64,000 nt of DNA. Origin: Planctomycetota bacterium. Lineage in GTDB: Bacteria > Planctomycetota > SZUA-567 > H5-PLA8. The DNA lies in the NCBI GenBank assembly GCA_016200135.1, contig JACQFI010000052.1, forward strand, positions 18,584-82,583. Reading direction: 5' to 3'. This document shows positions 22,846-31,500 of this stretch, in pieces. How positions within the stretch are numbered: position 1 is the first letter of the stretch; every line of letters starts with the position of its first letter. The notes below the pieces were generated by a model. The model searched no databases and was not told the origin of the DNA. It worked only from the letters and a program-made list of their open reading frames with translations. The translations under genes were made by a program, and so were the position numbers.

Positions 22846-23919
22846 ATGCAGAAAATCGACGGGATGAATTACGCGCCGCAGGGCAAGCCTTCGCCCGTGG
22901 TGAAACCAGGCGAGTTCGCCTTCGCCGCAATCGGACTCGACCACGGGCATATATACGGCCAATGCAACGGACTTTTGGAAGCAGGGGCCGAATTAACTTG
23001 GGTGTACGATCCCGATCCGGCCAAGGTGGAAGCGTTCCGGAAGAAGTACCCGCAGGCCAAGGCCGCGCGGAGCGAGCAGGAAGTGCTCGGCGACGCGGCG
23101 GTAAGGCTCGTCGCCGCCGCCGCGATTCCCTCCAACCGCGGGCCGCTCGGCTGCCGCGTGATGAAGGCGGGCAAGGACTACTTCACCGACAAGACGCCCT
23201 TCACTTCACTCGCGCACCTTGAAGACGCGAAGAAGACTGCAGCCGAGACGAAGAAGAAGTACATGGTCTACTACAGCGAACGACTGCATGTGGAAGCCGC
23301 TGTGCATGCGGGAAAGCTGATCCAGGACGGCGCGATCGGCCGCGTGGTCCAGGTGCTCGGGACCGGCCCGCACCGGCTGAACCCCAAGAGCCGCCCCGAC
23401 TGGTTCTACAAAAAGGCATACTACGGCGGGATTCTCTGCGACATCGGCAGCCATCAGATCGAACAGTTCCTCTTCTTCAGCGGCGCGAAGGACGCGAAGG
23501 TCGTGCACAGCAAGGTAGCCAACTACAAATTCAAGGAGTACCCGGAACTCGAAGACTTCGGCGACGCAACGCTCGTGGCGGACAACGGCGCGACCAATTA
23601 CTTCCGCGTCGACTGGCTGAATCCCGACGGACTTCGTACCTGGGGCGACGGGCGCACGTTCATTCTCGGCACGGAAGGCTACATCGAGCTACGCAAGTAC
23701 ATCGATGTCGCGCGCGACACACGCGGCGACTGGATCTTCCTCGTCGATCAAAAGGGTGAGCGCGAGATGAACGTCGCGGGGCAGGTCGGCTTTCCGTACT
23801 TCGGCCAGCTCATTCTCGACTGCCTAAATCGCACCGAGGACGCCATGACGCAGGCGCATGCGTTCAAGGCCGGCGAACTGTGCGTGAGGGCGCAGGAGAT
23901 GGCGGTCAAAGTCGAATAG
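22846..23919 (+). CDS. Gfo/Idh/MocA-family oxidoreductase
   Basis: The 357-residue protein has an N-terminal Rossmann-like part (FAAIGLDHGHIYG near residue 27, WVYDPDPAKVEAF) and a C-terminal alpha/beta domain with GGILCDIGSHQIEQFLF, the position of the family's catalytic Asp/His. The usual EKP motif appears here as DKT (TDKTPF, ~residue 112). The lysine is kept but Glu and Pro are replaced. The glycine-rich loop is also atypical, GLDHGH instead of GxGxxG. It is likely an NAD(P)-dependent sugar, inositol or related dehydrogenase, or a divergent relative. I start at ATG 22846 because GGAG lies 8 bases upstream. The upstream ATG 22831 has none. It stands alone, divergent from moeA. Substrate is unknown. 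Confidence 0.85.
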   Translation: MQKIDGMNYAPQGKPSPVVKPGEFAFAAIGLDHGHIYGQCNGLLEAGAELTWVYDPDPAKVEAFRKKYPQAKAARSEQEVLGDAAVRLVAAAAIPSNRGPLGCRVMKAGKDYFTDKTPFTSLAHLEDAKKTAAETKKKYMVYYSERLHVEAAVHAGKLIQDGAIGRVVQVLGTGPHRLNPKSRPDWFYKKAYYGGILCDIGSHQIEQFLFFSGAKDAKVVHSKVANYKFKEYPELEDFGDATLVADNGATNYFRVDWLNPDGLRTWGDGRTFILGTEGYIELRKYIDVARDTRGDWIFLVDQKGEREMNVAGQVGFPYFGQLILDCLNRTEDAMTQAHAFKAGELCVRAQEMAVKVE

Positions 23920-23925
23920 CGGGCG

Positions 23926-24735
23926 CTACGTCGCCTGCGCCTCGAAGAGCAGAATGCTGGCTGCAACGGCGACGTTCAGGCTCTCGGAACTTCCGCGCAT
24001 CGGAATCGTGACCTTCTCGCCGCACGCCGCTTCGATCTCTTCGGGCAGGCCCTCGCCTTCACTGCCGATGCAGAGCGCCAGCGGACGCGTCTTCCAGTCA
24101 AAGGTCCTGTACGAAACGCCGCCCTCCGCGGCGGTCGCGACGAGCTTCAGATTCTTCTGCTTCGCGGTCTTCAGAAACTCCGCGCCTTTGGCCCGCATGA
24201 TCGGCAGCAGCAGCAATGCCGCGGCCGTGCTCCGTACGACTTTGGCGTTGTAGGGATCGGCGGTGTTCTCGAGCGCGATCAACCCCGCGGCGCCCGCCGC
24301 TTCGGCGGAGCGAATGATGGTTCCCAGGTTGCCGGGATCCTGAATGCCGCAGGCCACGACGACGAGGGCGTTTTGCGCGGACAATATCTGCGCGACGGTC
24401 CATTCGGGCATCTTGACCAGTGCCGCGAGCCCCTGCGGTTCCATCACGTCGGCGAGCTTCTTGAAGACATCTTTGCTTACACGCACCAGCGGGACCTTGC
24501 GCTCCTTCGCTTTCTCGATCAGTTCGCCCCACGACGGCTCGCGCCAGAGGTGCTCGCAGTAAATAAGTTCCTGCAACACGGACTTCTCCAAACCCAGGGC
24601 GGCCTCGACCGCGCGGCGGCCTTCCATAAAGTAGCGGCCCTTCTCGCGCCGGAGTTCGCCGTCCTTGCGGAGCTCGACGATCTCCTTCACCCATTCGTTC
24701 TGCGGCGAACTAACGTACTTCTCGTCCTGGCTCAT
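23926..24735 (-). CDS. SpoU/TrmH-family RNA 2'-O-methyltransferase
   Basis: The 269-residue protein has a substrate-binding N-terminal domain (SSPQNEWVKEIVELRK, FMEGRRAVEAAL) and a SPOUT catalytic domain. All three motifs are present: GIQDPGNLGTIIRSAEAAG (motif 1), LCIGSEGEGLP (motif 2) and IPMRGSSESLNVAVAAS (motif 3, trefoil knot). It should transfer a methyl group from SAM to a ribose 2'-OH in 23S rRNA or tRNA. Resistance-type and RlmB-type enzymes share this layout, so the exact nucleotide is open. The start at ATG 24733-24735 is preceded by AGGGG 9 bases upstream. An upstream in-frame start would add 45 low-complexity residues overlapping bioD. It is the last gene of a six-gene run, 38 bases after bioD. 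Confidence 0.92.
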   Translation of the reverse strand: MSQDEKYVSSPQNEWVKEIVELRKDGELRREKGRYFMEGRRAVEAALGLEKSVLQELIYCEHLWREPSWGELIEKAKERKVPLVRVSKDVFKKLADVMEPQGLAALVKMPEWTVAQILSAQNALVVVACGIQDPGNLGTIIRSAEAAGAAGLIALENTADPYNAKVVRSTAAALLLLPIMRAKGAEFLKTAKQKNLKLVATAAEGGVSYRTFDWKTRPLALCIGSEGEGLPEEIEAACGEKVTIPMRGSSESLNVAVAASILLFEAQAT

Positions 24736-24773
24736 GTGCTGCGCACCCCTTGTTGTTGCTCGACCGCCACGCG

Positions 24774-25478
24774 CTACCGTCCCGCCCACGCGGAGACTTG
24801 AATCTGCTGCCCAAGAATCTCCGCGGCCTTTGCGGCCAATTCGTCTTGATGAATTTCCGGAGCGACGCAAAAAGAGATGGTCGCGGCGATGCGGTGCCGA
24901 GTATGCCGCTCGATCTCTTCCACACTAGGCCGCGCGTTCTCCGTATCCTCGGCACGCGTGACGTTCATGATCACCGCCGCGACTGGCACGCCGGCGCGGT
25001 CCAGTTCGCGCAAGGTTAGGAGCGTGTGGTTGACGGTGCCAAGCTGCGCCTTGCAGACGACGAGCGCGGGGAATCCGGATTGCTTGATGAAGTCGATGAC
25101 CAGCGTCCGTTCGTCGAGCGGCACCAGCAGCCCGCCGATGCCTTCGGCCACGACCAACGCGTGACGGCTCGCCAGTTCTGCAAGCGCGCGGCGCGCGGGG
25201 CCCATGTCCAATTCGATGCCTTCGCGCTTGGCCGCCTGCACGGGCGCCATGGGCGCAGCGAATCTCAAGGGACAGATGCGTTCGCGCGGTTCGGCGCCAG
25301 CGGATGCCGCGTAGAGGGCCTCGACATCCAGCCACTTACCGTCTTCCACGCCCGTCGCGACCGGCTTGAAGCCGACGGCGTCGATGCCTGCGCGGCGCAG
25401 CAGTTTAAGCAGCGCACAGGCGACGAGAGTCTTGCCGGCGCCGGTGTCGGTGCCCGTGACAAAAAGGCCCGCGCTCAT
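24774..25478 (-). CDS. bioD: Dethiobiotin synthetase BioD
   Basis: The 234-residue protein is close to the usual BioD length (about 225). It has the P-loop GTDTGAGKT at residues 9-17, the substrate lysine in GFKPVATG (K38), and the EGIGGLLVPL motif corresponding to EGAGG of the family. It forms the ureido ring of dethiobiotin from DAPA, CO2 and ATP in the cytoplasm. Its ATG overlaps the TGA of the preceding M16 peptidase gene as ATGA, so translation is coupled. No other biotin gene (bioA, bioB, bioF) is present, making this an orphaned location. The neighbours are peptidases and nucleic-acid enzymes rather than biotin genes. Confidence 0.93.
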   Translation of the reverse strand: MSAGLFVTGTDTGAGKTLVACALLKLLRRAGIDAVGFKPVATGVEDGKWLDVEALYAASAGAEPRERICPLRFAAPMAPVQAAKREGIELDMGPARRALAELASRHALVVAEGIGGLLVPLDERTLVIDFIKQSGFPALVVCKAQLGTVNHTLLTLRELDRAGVPVAAVIMNVTRAEDTENARPSVEEIERHTRHRIAATISFCVAPEIHQDELAAKAAEILGQQIQVSAWAGR

Positions 25479-27661
25479 TCGCGCAGCGGTTCCGGGGGCG
25501 GCGTGGCACGCTCGGGTTTCTCGAAGAGTGCGTCGTCCAGCTTCGGGTTCACCTGGAGCCCGAGCATCTCGACGGTCTTCGCGCGCGCCTTGGGATCGTT
25601 GTCCTCGATGCGCCGCGCCAGCGTGAAGGGTCCGTACGTTTTGTGCTCCAGAAAGACCTTCTCGTATTCCTTGGGATCGTTCTCCAGCGTGTAGCGCAGT
25701 TTCGCGAGCAGCTTGGTCGAGCCGTCGAAATAAAGCTTCACGCGCCCGAGCGAAGCCGACTCCACCATCACGGCCTGGAAGAGGCGCTCGCCGTCGCGGA
25801 CGGGATCGAGCGCCTGGACGTTGTAGCCTTCTTTCGCCGAGGCCAAAACGCGCAGCACGCCCAGATCGGTCTGCGTAATCGCGCGCAAGTTCTTCGCGGC
25901 TTCCTCGCGCTTGATCTCCTTGACCCACGAGCCCGAGGCCTGCCATCCGCCTTCCTTGCCTAAGATCTGCGTGACAGCGCCGAACGGCCCCGCAACGTCT
26001 GCGCGCACGCGGTCCGGCACCGCCACGCGCATCACGGTCGTCAGCTTCAACGGGCCCACGTGCATGAGCAGGTCCGACCGGATCCCCACGATCGCGGCGA
26101 AGGCATTCACGCCGCCGGCGGCGGTCAACGCTTCTTCCAACCATTTTTTGCCGCGCGCCTCGCGCTCGGGATCGAGCACCATGGGCTTCGCTGGCGCGAC
26201 CGGAATAGACACATCAAGAATCTCGAACTTGCCATACTTCTCGAACTCCTTGACCGGCGGCGCTCCGTTTCCGACCTCAAGGATCGTCAGCTTGCCGGGC
26301 TCCAGATATTTCTTGGCGGCGCGGTTTACGTCTTCCAGCGTGGCGGCGCTAAGGGCTTCGATGTACTTGCCGTCGAAGTCCAGCGGATACCCGTAGTATT
26401 CGTAGGTTCTCACGCGCGCGGCGATCTTCTCCGGCGTATCGTAATTAAAGACGAACGAATTCAGCACGGACTCGCGGGCGGATTCCAGTTCCTTCGGGCG
26501 CACACCTTCTTCTTTCAGGCGCACAACCTCCGCGCGCACGGCCTCGACCGCCTCGAGGGCCTGCTCGTTGCGAGTGGTGCAGGAACAGGTGAACAGCCCG
26601 GGCCGGTCGAAGTTGACTTGCGCCGCGCCCCAGACCGAATACGCGAGGCCCTTTTTGGTGCGAACCTCCGTGAAGAGCCGCGCGGACATGCCCCCCGAGA
26701 GCACTTCGCTCGCGAGCATGAGCGCCGGGAAGTCGGGATGGTCGCGCCGAAGGTCCAGCGGGTGGCCGAACAAGATCGTGCTCTGGTTGAGGGCCGGCCG
26801 GTCCACGTAGTAGATGCGCGCCTCGCGCTTCATATCGACGCGCGGATTCTCCGGCGCTTTCTCGCCGGCGGGCCACGCCGCGAACGCCTTATCGATCTTC
26901 TCGCGCATGCGCGCCTTGTCGAAATCGCCGGTCACGCTGAGAATAAACCGCCCGGGATGGATGCTGGCCTTGTGGCAATCAATCAGATCCTGGCGCGCGA
27001 TCGCGCCCAGCGTGGCGAATTCGGGATACCGTGCCCACGGACTTACGCGGCCCTCTTTCGAGCCGTACAGGGCTTTGGCGAATTCCCTATTGGCGACGGC
27101 TGCGGGACTGTCGTTGCGCTTGGCCACGCGCGTTCGCGCCTGCATAAGCGCGAGGTCGATCTTCTCCTGCGGGAAGGCCGGCACGCGCAGGACGCTCATT
27201 AAAATGCCGAAGATTTGGTCGAAATCTTCCTTGAGGCAGGCACATCCGGCGGATCCCGAATCGAGTCCGGCGTTGATCCAGAGAGACGCCGCCTTGCTCT
27301 CGAGCGCCTCGTCCAATTTATCGCCCGGAAACTCCGCGGAGCCGCCGGAGCGCATCACCTCGGCCAGGATGGCCGCGCGCCCGGCTTGCGCGTCGGGGTC
27401 CTGAACCGAGCCGAAACGAATGGTCATCGAGCAGTCGATCAGTGGAAGCTCGTGATTTTCCAGGAGAAAGACCACCATGCCGTTGGCGAGCGCGATCCGC
27501 TCGGGCTGCTGGAACTGGAATTTGCGCTGTTCTTCCGGCTTGACCTCAGGCCACGCTTTGAACGGCGCCACGTCCGCGTGTTCTGCGGCGCGAACCGCGC
27601 ACAGCAGAAGGAGCGGGAGCGCCGCAAGAGCGAGGGCGCGCCGTGCCGCGATGCTTCCCAT
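25475..27661 (-). CDS. M16 peptidase-like subunit without zinc motif, with C-terminal LolA-like extension
   Basis: The 728-residue exported protein (signal sequence ~8-25) has two M16 lobes. Where catalytic M16 enzymes carry HxxEH it reads AAILAEV (~96-102), so zinc cannot be bound. It does keep the R/Y pair of the second lobe, R328 and Y341 in SARLFTEVRTKKGLAYSV. It is therefore the R/Y subunit of a heterodimer whose zinc subunit is the adjacent upstream gene. Residues from about 500 on (LTAAGGVNAFAAIVGIRSDL, KLYFDGSTKLLAKLRY) look like a LolA/outer-membrane-lipoprotein-type beta domain, an unusual addition. AGGAG lies 10 bases before the ATG. Its stop overlaps the bioD start. It is probably periplasmic, cleaving small exported peptides or misfolded protein. 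Confidence 0.85.
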   Translation of the reverse strand: MGSIAARRALALAALPLLLLCAVRAAEHADVAPFKAWPEVKPEEQRKFQFQQPERIALANGMVVFLLENHELPLIDCSMTIRFGSVQDPDAQAGRAAILAEVMRSGGSAEFPGDKLDEALESKAASLWINAGLDSGSAGCACLKEDFDQIFGILMSVLRVPAFPQEKIDLALMQARTRVAKRNDSPAAVANREFAKALYGSKEGRVSPWARYPEFATLGAIARQDLIDCHKASIHPGRFILSVTGDFDKARMREKIDKAFAAWPAGEKAPENPRVDMKREARIYYVDRPALNQSTILFGHPLDLRRDHPDFPALMLASEVLSGGMSARLFTEVRTKKGLAYSVWGAAQVNFDRPGLFTCSCTTRNEQALEAVEAVRAEVVRLKEEGVRPKELESARESVLNSFVFNYDTPEKIAARVRTYEYYGYPLDFDGKYIEALSAATLEDVNRAAKKYLEPGKLTILEVGNGAPPVKEFEKYGKFEILDVSIPVAPAKPMVLDPEREARGKKWLEEALTAAGGVNAFAAIVGIRSDLLMHVGPLKLTTVMRVAVPDRVRADVAGPFGAVTQILGKEGGWQASGSWVKEIKREEAAKNLRAITQTDLGVLRVLASAKEGYNVQALDPVRDGERLFQAVMVESASLGRVKLYFDGSTKLLAKLRYTLENDPKEYEKVFLEHKTYGPFTLARRIEDNDPKARAKTVEMLGLQVNPKLDDALFEKPERATPPPEPLRE

Positions 27662-27685
27662 CCTGTGCTTCTCCTTCCTTGGCGC

Positions 27686-29422
27686 TCAGGGCTTGGGCGG
27701 CGCCGACGGAACGCCCAGAATCGCAGGCGCTTCGGCGGGCTGCGTCGAGATCAGCCAGGAGACCGTACGGTTGTTCTTCGTGAAATACTTCGCGGCCATC
27801 GCGGTCACCTGCTCGGGCGTCACCTTGGCGACGGCGTCGAGCTCGCGAAAGAGCTCGCGCCAGTCGTCCGCCAGCGCCTCATAATCGGCCAGTTCGATCG
27901 CCAGGCGCATGTTGCTCTTCAGTTCCCTCAGCACATCCATGCGGTACCGCGCCTGGACGCGCGCAAGTTCTTCAGGCGAGGGCGGCGCGCCCTTCAGCTT
28001 CTCGATCTCTGCGAGCAGCGCGTCCTCGAGCTGTTCGACTGAGACATCTGCGCTGGGCTCGGCATTGGCGATCCAGAGCCGCGGGTAGCGTTCACCCGGC
28101 CCCATCGAGGCGCCCGCAGAGAGCGCCGTTCCGGACTTCACCAGCGCCGTGTAGAAACGCGAGGCCCGCCCGGAAGCCGCGACTTCGGTGAGCACCTTCA
28201 GCGCGGGCGTGTCCGGATGTTTGCGCTCGGGAATATGGAAGCCCACCATGACGATCGGCTGCGCGGGGTACTCGACTTCCGAGCGGCGTTCGCCTTCCTG
28301 CTTCGGTTCGGCCGTGTGCGGCTCAGGTGAAGCGGGCGCGGCCGGGATCTTTCCGAAATACGAGGTCAGCAGGTCCCGGGCCTTGGCTACGTCCACGTCG
28401 CCCACTACGGCGACAATCGTATTCTGGGGGACGTAGTGCGCGCGGTAAAACGATTCCACGTTGGCGCGCGTGTAGTTCAAGATGTCGGAGCGATGTCCGA
28501 TCACCTCGACGCCGTACGGATGCGCTTTGAACGCCGCGCCGAGAAAGCTCTCGTAAAGTTTCCCGAAGGCGTTGGTCTCGGTGCGCATGCGCCGTTCTTC
28601 GAGGACCACCTGCTTCTCTTTTTCGAGCTGGCGCGGCACGATGTTCATGAAACGGTCGGATTCCAAAGAAGCCCAGAGTTCAAGCTGGCTGGAGGGCAGC
28701 GAGACGAGATACACGGTCCGGTCTTCGCTGGTGAATGCGTTGAGCCCTGTCCCGCCGGCGCGGCCGATCTCGTGCGCATACTGATTCTGCGCCACGAACG
28801 CTTCCGCTTCTCTCACCTTTAGCGCCCATTGGGTCACGAGGCTCTCGAGCTCGGAAAACTCGGCGTCGCTCAAGCGGTCGCCGTCTTTGGAAAACCGGGC
28901 GCGCAATGCAGCGAGAGGCGCCTTCAGGCCCTCGGGGTCGATGGCGGCGACGCCGCTGCTCAGTTTCGCCAGCAGCGTCAGGAGGCCTTCGCGAGAGCTG
29001 CTCAGCAACTTGCGCTGGCGGTCGAGGATCTTGTCGTAGAGCGCGTCGATCTCGGCCAACACCTTGCGCTCGGCTTCGTAGTTCGTCGTCCCAATGCGGG
29101 GCGTGCCTTTGAACGCGAGATGTTCGAGCTGGTGCGCGATTCCGGTGATACCGGCGACCTCGTCCACCGAGCCCGTCTTCACGTAGGTGATGCAGGAAAT
29201 CACCGGCGCGTCGCCGCGCGGGCAGAGGATGACCCGCACGTCGTTCTCGAGCTTGAAGGAGACGATCCTTTTCTGGAACTCATCGAAGGAGGAGCCGCCG
29301 TCCGCCGCCGGAGCCGCGGCACAACAACACCAGCTCGCGGCCAGCGCCGCGAAGATACCCAGCCGCAATGGGTGCGGAGAAAGATTTCGCCGTCCAAACG
29401 AGTCCACGGTGCGTGTCCTCAC
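27686..29422 (-). CDS. M16 peptidase, zinc-binding subunit
   Basis: The 578-residue exported protein (hydrophobic signal ~20-40) carries the inverted zinc motif HQLEH at residues 97-101 and a downstream EE at ~275-276 for the third ligand. It lacks the tyrosine of the R/Y motif: the equivalent segment SRFYTALVKSGTALSAGA keeps R422 but has leucine at position 434 where tyrosine is expected. About 100 residues of charged helix are inserted between the zinc motif and the GGTGLNAFTSEDRTVY strand (~115-222), stretching the normal spacing. With the next gene it forms a split-site pair. The start is GTG 29420-29422, 4 bases after the endonuclease IV stop. GTG 29407 is an alternative with GAGG upstream. 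The likely site is the periplasm. Confidence 0.87.
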   Translation of the reverse strand: MRTRTVDSFGRRNLSPHPLRLGIFAALAASWCCCAAAPAADGGSSFDEFQKRIVSFKLENDVRVILCPRGDAPVISCITYVKTGSVDEVAGITGIAHQLEHLAFKGTPRIGTTNYEAERKVLAEIDALYDKILDRQRKLLSSSREGLLTLLAKLSSGVAAIDPEGLKAPLAALRARFSKDGDRLSDAEFSELESLVTQWALKVREAEAFVAQNQYAHEIGRAGGTGLNAFTSEDRTVYLVSLPSSQLELWASLESDRFMNIVPRQLEKEKQVVLEERRMRTETNAFGKLYESFLGAAFKAHPYGVEVIGHRSDILNYTRANVESFYRAHYVPQNTIVAVVGDVDVAKARDLLTSYFGKIPAAPASPEPHTAEPKQEGERRSEVEYPAQPIVMVGFHIPERKHPDTPALKVLTEVAASGRASRFYTALVKSGTALSAGASMGPGERYPRLWIANAEPSADVSVEQLEDALLAEIEKLKGAPPSPEELARVQARYRMDVLRELKSNMRLAIELADYEALADDWRELFRELDAVAKVTPEQVTAMAAKYFTKNNRTVSWLISTQPAEAPAILGVPSAPPKP

Positions 29423-29426
29423 CTGA

Positions 29427-30482
29427 TCACTTCTTTCGCCGCAGCCGCCGCCGGACTTTCCGGCCGCCTTGGGCGTGGCGCGGCGCCGAGCGGCGCTTGG
29501 TCTTGGCCCGGCCGGCTTTCGGCTTGGGCGGCGGCTTGCGCTTGGAAGAGACCTTACCGCGCTTGGACGCCGCGGCGGCTTTGATGGGATCGAGCGGGCC
29601 GGTGGGCATCACTTCCAGCAGCTCGGCCTCGGTCGCGCCCGACTCCACGGCCAGTTCGACGGCCTTCCAGAGATTGCGCCGGTCGTCGTCCGGCTGATCC
29701 AGCGGGGTCTCGAGGATGGCCGGTAGGTTCCAGACGCGCTTGTCCGCGAAGAAAGCCTTGAAGCCTGCCTCGCCGATCTCGCCCTTGCCGATGTGCTCGT
29801 GGCGGTCGAGATGCGAACCGAGGCCGCCCTTGGAATCGTTCACATGCAGGCAGCGCAGGCGCTGGAGCGAGACAATCCGGTCGAAGTCGTCCAGCGTTCG
29901 CGCGGCGCCCTCCGCCGTGCGGATCTCGTACCCCGCCGCGAGCGCGTGGCAGGTGTCGAAACAGACGCCGTTGCGCGGGATCGCCGCGCCGTCGAGAAGC
30001 TTGGCGAGGTCCTCGAAGGTGGTTCCCAGCGAGTTCGCGGTGCCTGCGGTGTTCTCGAGGAGGATCTCCGGCCGGTCGGGAACTTCGCGGTCGGCCCGGC
30101 GCAACGCTTCGATGATCCGCTGCCGTCCCTTCTCCTCCCCTTGACCTTTGTGGCTGCCCGAGTGAACCACATAGAAGCGCGCGCCCAGCGCGGCGGAACG
30201 GCGCAGCTCGTCCAGAAAAGTGTCCACCGAGAGCTTGAAGATGGGATCGTCCGGCGCGGCCAAGTTGATCAGATACGTCGCATGCACGACGACCGGATCG
30301 ATCTTGGCCGCCTTCACGGCTTCCTTGAACTCCTCGACGCGCTCGGGAACCTGCGGCGCTTTGGTCCAGCCGCGCGGATTGCCGGAGAAGATCTGCAACG
30401 CGCGGCAGCCGATCGCACGCCCCCGGTCGGGCGCATCGGCCAGCCTGCCGCTCATGGAAAGATGCATCCCAAACCGCATCAT
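29427..30482 (-). CDS. nfo: Endonuclease IV (AP endonuclease) with basic C-terminal tail
   Basis: The 351-residue protein has a complete endonuclease IV TIM barrel in the first ~290 residues. It shows GMHLSMSGRL, VVHATYLINLA, YVVHSGSHKG, LLENTAG, GVCFDTCHALAAGY, LHVNDSKGGLGSHLDRHEHIG and AILETP, which supply the trinuclear zinc ligands. It cuts DNA 5' of abasic sites in base-excision repair. E. coli Nfo is about 285 residues. Here an extra tail of about 55 residues is half lysine and arginine (KRRSAPRHAQGG, VRRRLRRKK), probably for nonspecific DNA or RNA binding. A GGAG-type site precedes ATG 30480-30482. It lies between a single-TM protein and the M16 pair in the same run of genes. Confidence 0.94.
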   Translation of the reverse strand: MMRFGMHLSMSGRLADAPDRGRAIGCRALQIFSGNPRGWTKAPQVPERVEEFKEAVKAAKIDPVVVHATYLINLAAPDDPIFKLSVDTFLDELRRSAALGARFYVVHSGSHKGQGEEKGRQRIIEALRRADREVPDRPEILLENTAGTANSLGTTFEDLAKLLDGAAIPRNGVCFDTCHALAAGYEIRTAEGAARTLDDFDRIVSLQRLRCLHVNDSKGGLGSHLDRHEHIGKGEIGEAGFKAFFADKRVWNLPAILETPLDQPDDDRRNLWKAVELAVESGATEAELLEVMPTGPLDPIKAAAASKRGKVSSKRKPPPKPKAGRAKTKRRSAPRHAQGGRKVRRRLRRKK

Positions 30483-30531
30483 GGCGCGCTCTCCGAAACT
30501 TCAGGAATGACGGGCGTGCGTTAGGCGGAGC

Positions 30532-31263
30532 TTACTCGTCTTCCGGCTGGGGCACTTTACCGCCCAGAATGATAATGTGAATCTTATCGCCTTCCCGCCG
30601 CAAAAGTTTAATGCCTTCGAAGGGGTTCTCGTTAGCATGGGGCCCTTTTTCCGTCTTCAGCTCCCCCTTGCGCGCGGCATCGATGGCCATGTCGACGAAC
30701 TTCCGCGCCAGCCACGGCGCTTCTTTATCGGCCAGCTTGATCGAGTCGACGCGCCCAAGAAACTTGCCGTTCTCGAAATGCGGATCGCCGCGCAGTTCCA
30801 CGTTGTAGTAGCCGCCCTTCTCCTGGTCTTCGTAGGTCGTGCGAATAACGATGTCTTGCCCGTCGAAGCGGATATCCACGCCTTCCGCCTCGCCCTTCTT
30901 GAATGAACCGTCGGCCTTCTTCTTCTTGATTTCACTGGCAACGAAGGTGTTGAAGAGCTCGGGCGTGAAAACGACATCCCAATCCGCCTGCGTGGCGTAC
31001 GCCTTCTTGTGGTCCGCGCGAATCTTGCCCAATTCCGATTGTTGGGAATCGGTCAGCGTGGGCGAAGTATACGGCGCGCTTGCGGTCTCGCGCCCATTGG
31101 TCACCCAGGAGAGCGCATTAACGAAGATCACGGCCACGACAAGCACGATCAAGAGCACGACGGAAAAGCAGCCCAGCGCGACTTTGCAGCCGGTTCCGAA
31201 GCCCTTTTTCGCGGGCGGCTGGGCGCCGGGTTCGGCGGCTGGCAATGTTGGCGGAATCGTCAT
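30532..31263 (-). CDS. Single-pass membrane protein of unknown function
   Basis: The 243-residue protein has a Pro-rich N-terminus, a Lys/Gly segment and one strong membrane helix (~26-53, VALGCFSVVLLIVLVVAVIFVNAL). A soluble, presumably periplasmic domain follows with FTPELFNTFVASEIKKKK, GVDIRFDGQDIVIRTTYEDQ and IHIIILGGKVP. The strand pattern suggests a small beta-rich fold, but I do not recognise a family. It is the first gene of a minus-strand run (gap of 49 bases to nfo), so it may share their promoter, which would lie in the 253-base divergent region at 31264-31516. No ribosome site of note precedes the ATG. Confidence 0.75.
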   Translation of the reverse strand: MTIPPTLPAAEPGAQPPAKKGFGTGCKVALGCFSVVLLIVLVVAVIFVNALSWVTNGRETASAPYTSPTLTDSQQSELGKIRADHKKAYATQADWDVVFTPELFNTFVASEIKKKKADGSFKKGEAEGVDIRFDGQDIVIRTTYEDQEKGGYYNVELRGDPHFENGKFLGRVDSIKLADKEAPWLARKFVDMAIDAARKGELKTEKGPHANENPFEGIKLLRREGDKIHIIILGGKVPQPEDE

Positions 31264-31500
31264 AAGACCCGTGAAAGGCTAGGCGTCCTTTTCGCTGGCG
31301 CATCCTAAAGGTGTGCGAAGTCCGCACAAGAGTAGAAAGTCGGAGGAATTTCGCAGGACCGCGCGGCGAATAACGTCCCTCCTTAGCCCATCCAGAAGGT
31401 GACGTAGGACAGAAGTCGCCGGTTGAATCGGTTGGACCCGCCGCAAACTTTGGGGGATTGCGAGGCCGGACCTGGGGTTGCCGAGTGGGAACGAATCGCT

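Noticed and set aside
24774..26144. Longer BioD reading with about 220 extra N-terminal residues
   Set aside because: The extension overlaps the M16 gene in another frame, is low complexity, and BioD already begins properly at 25478 with the P-loop at residues 9-17.
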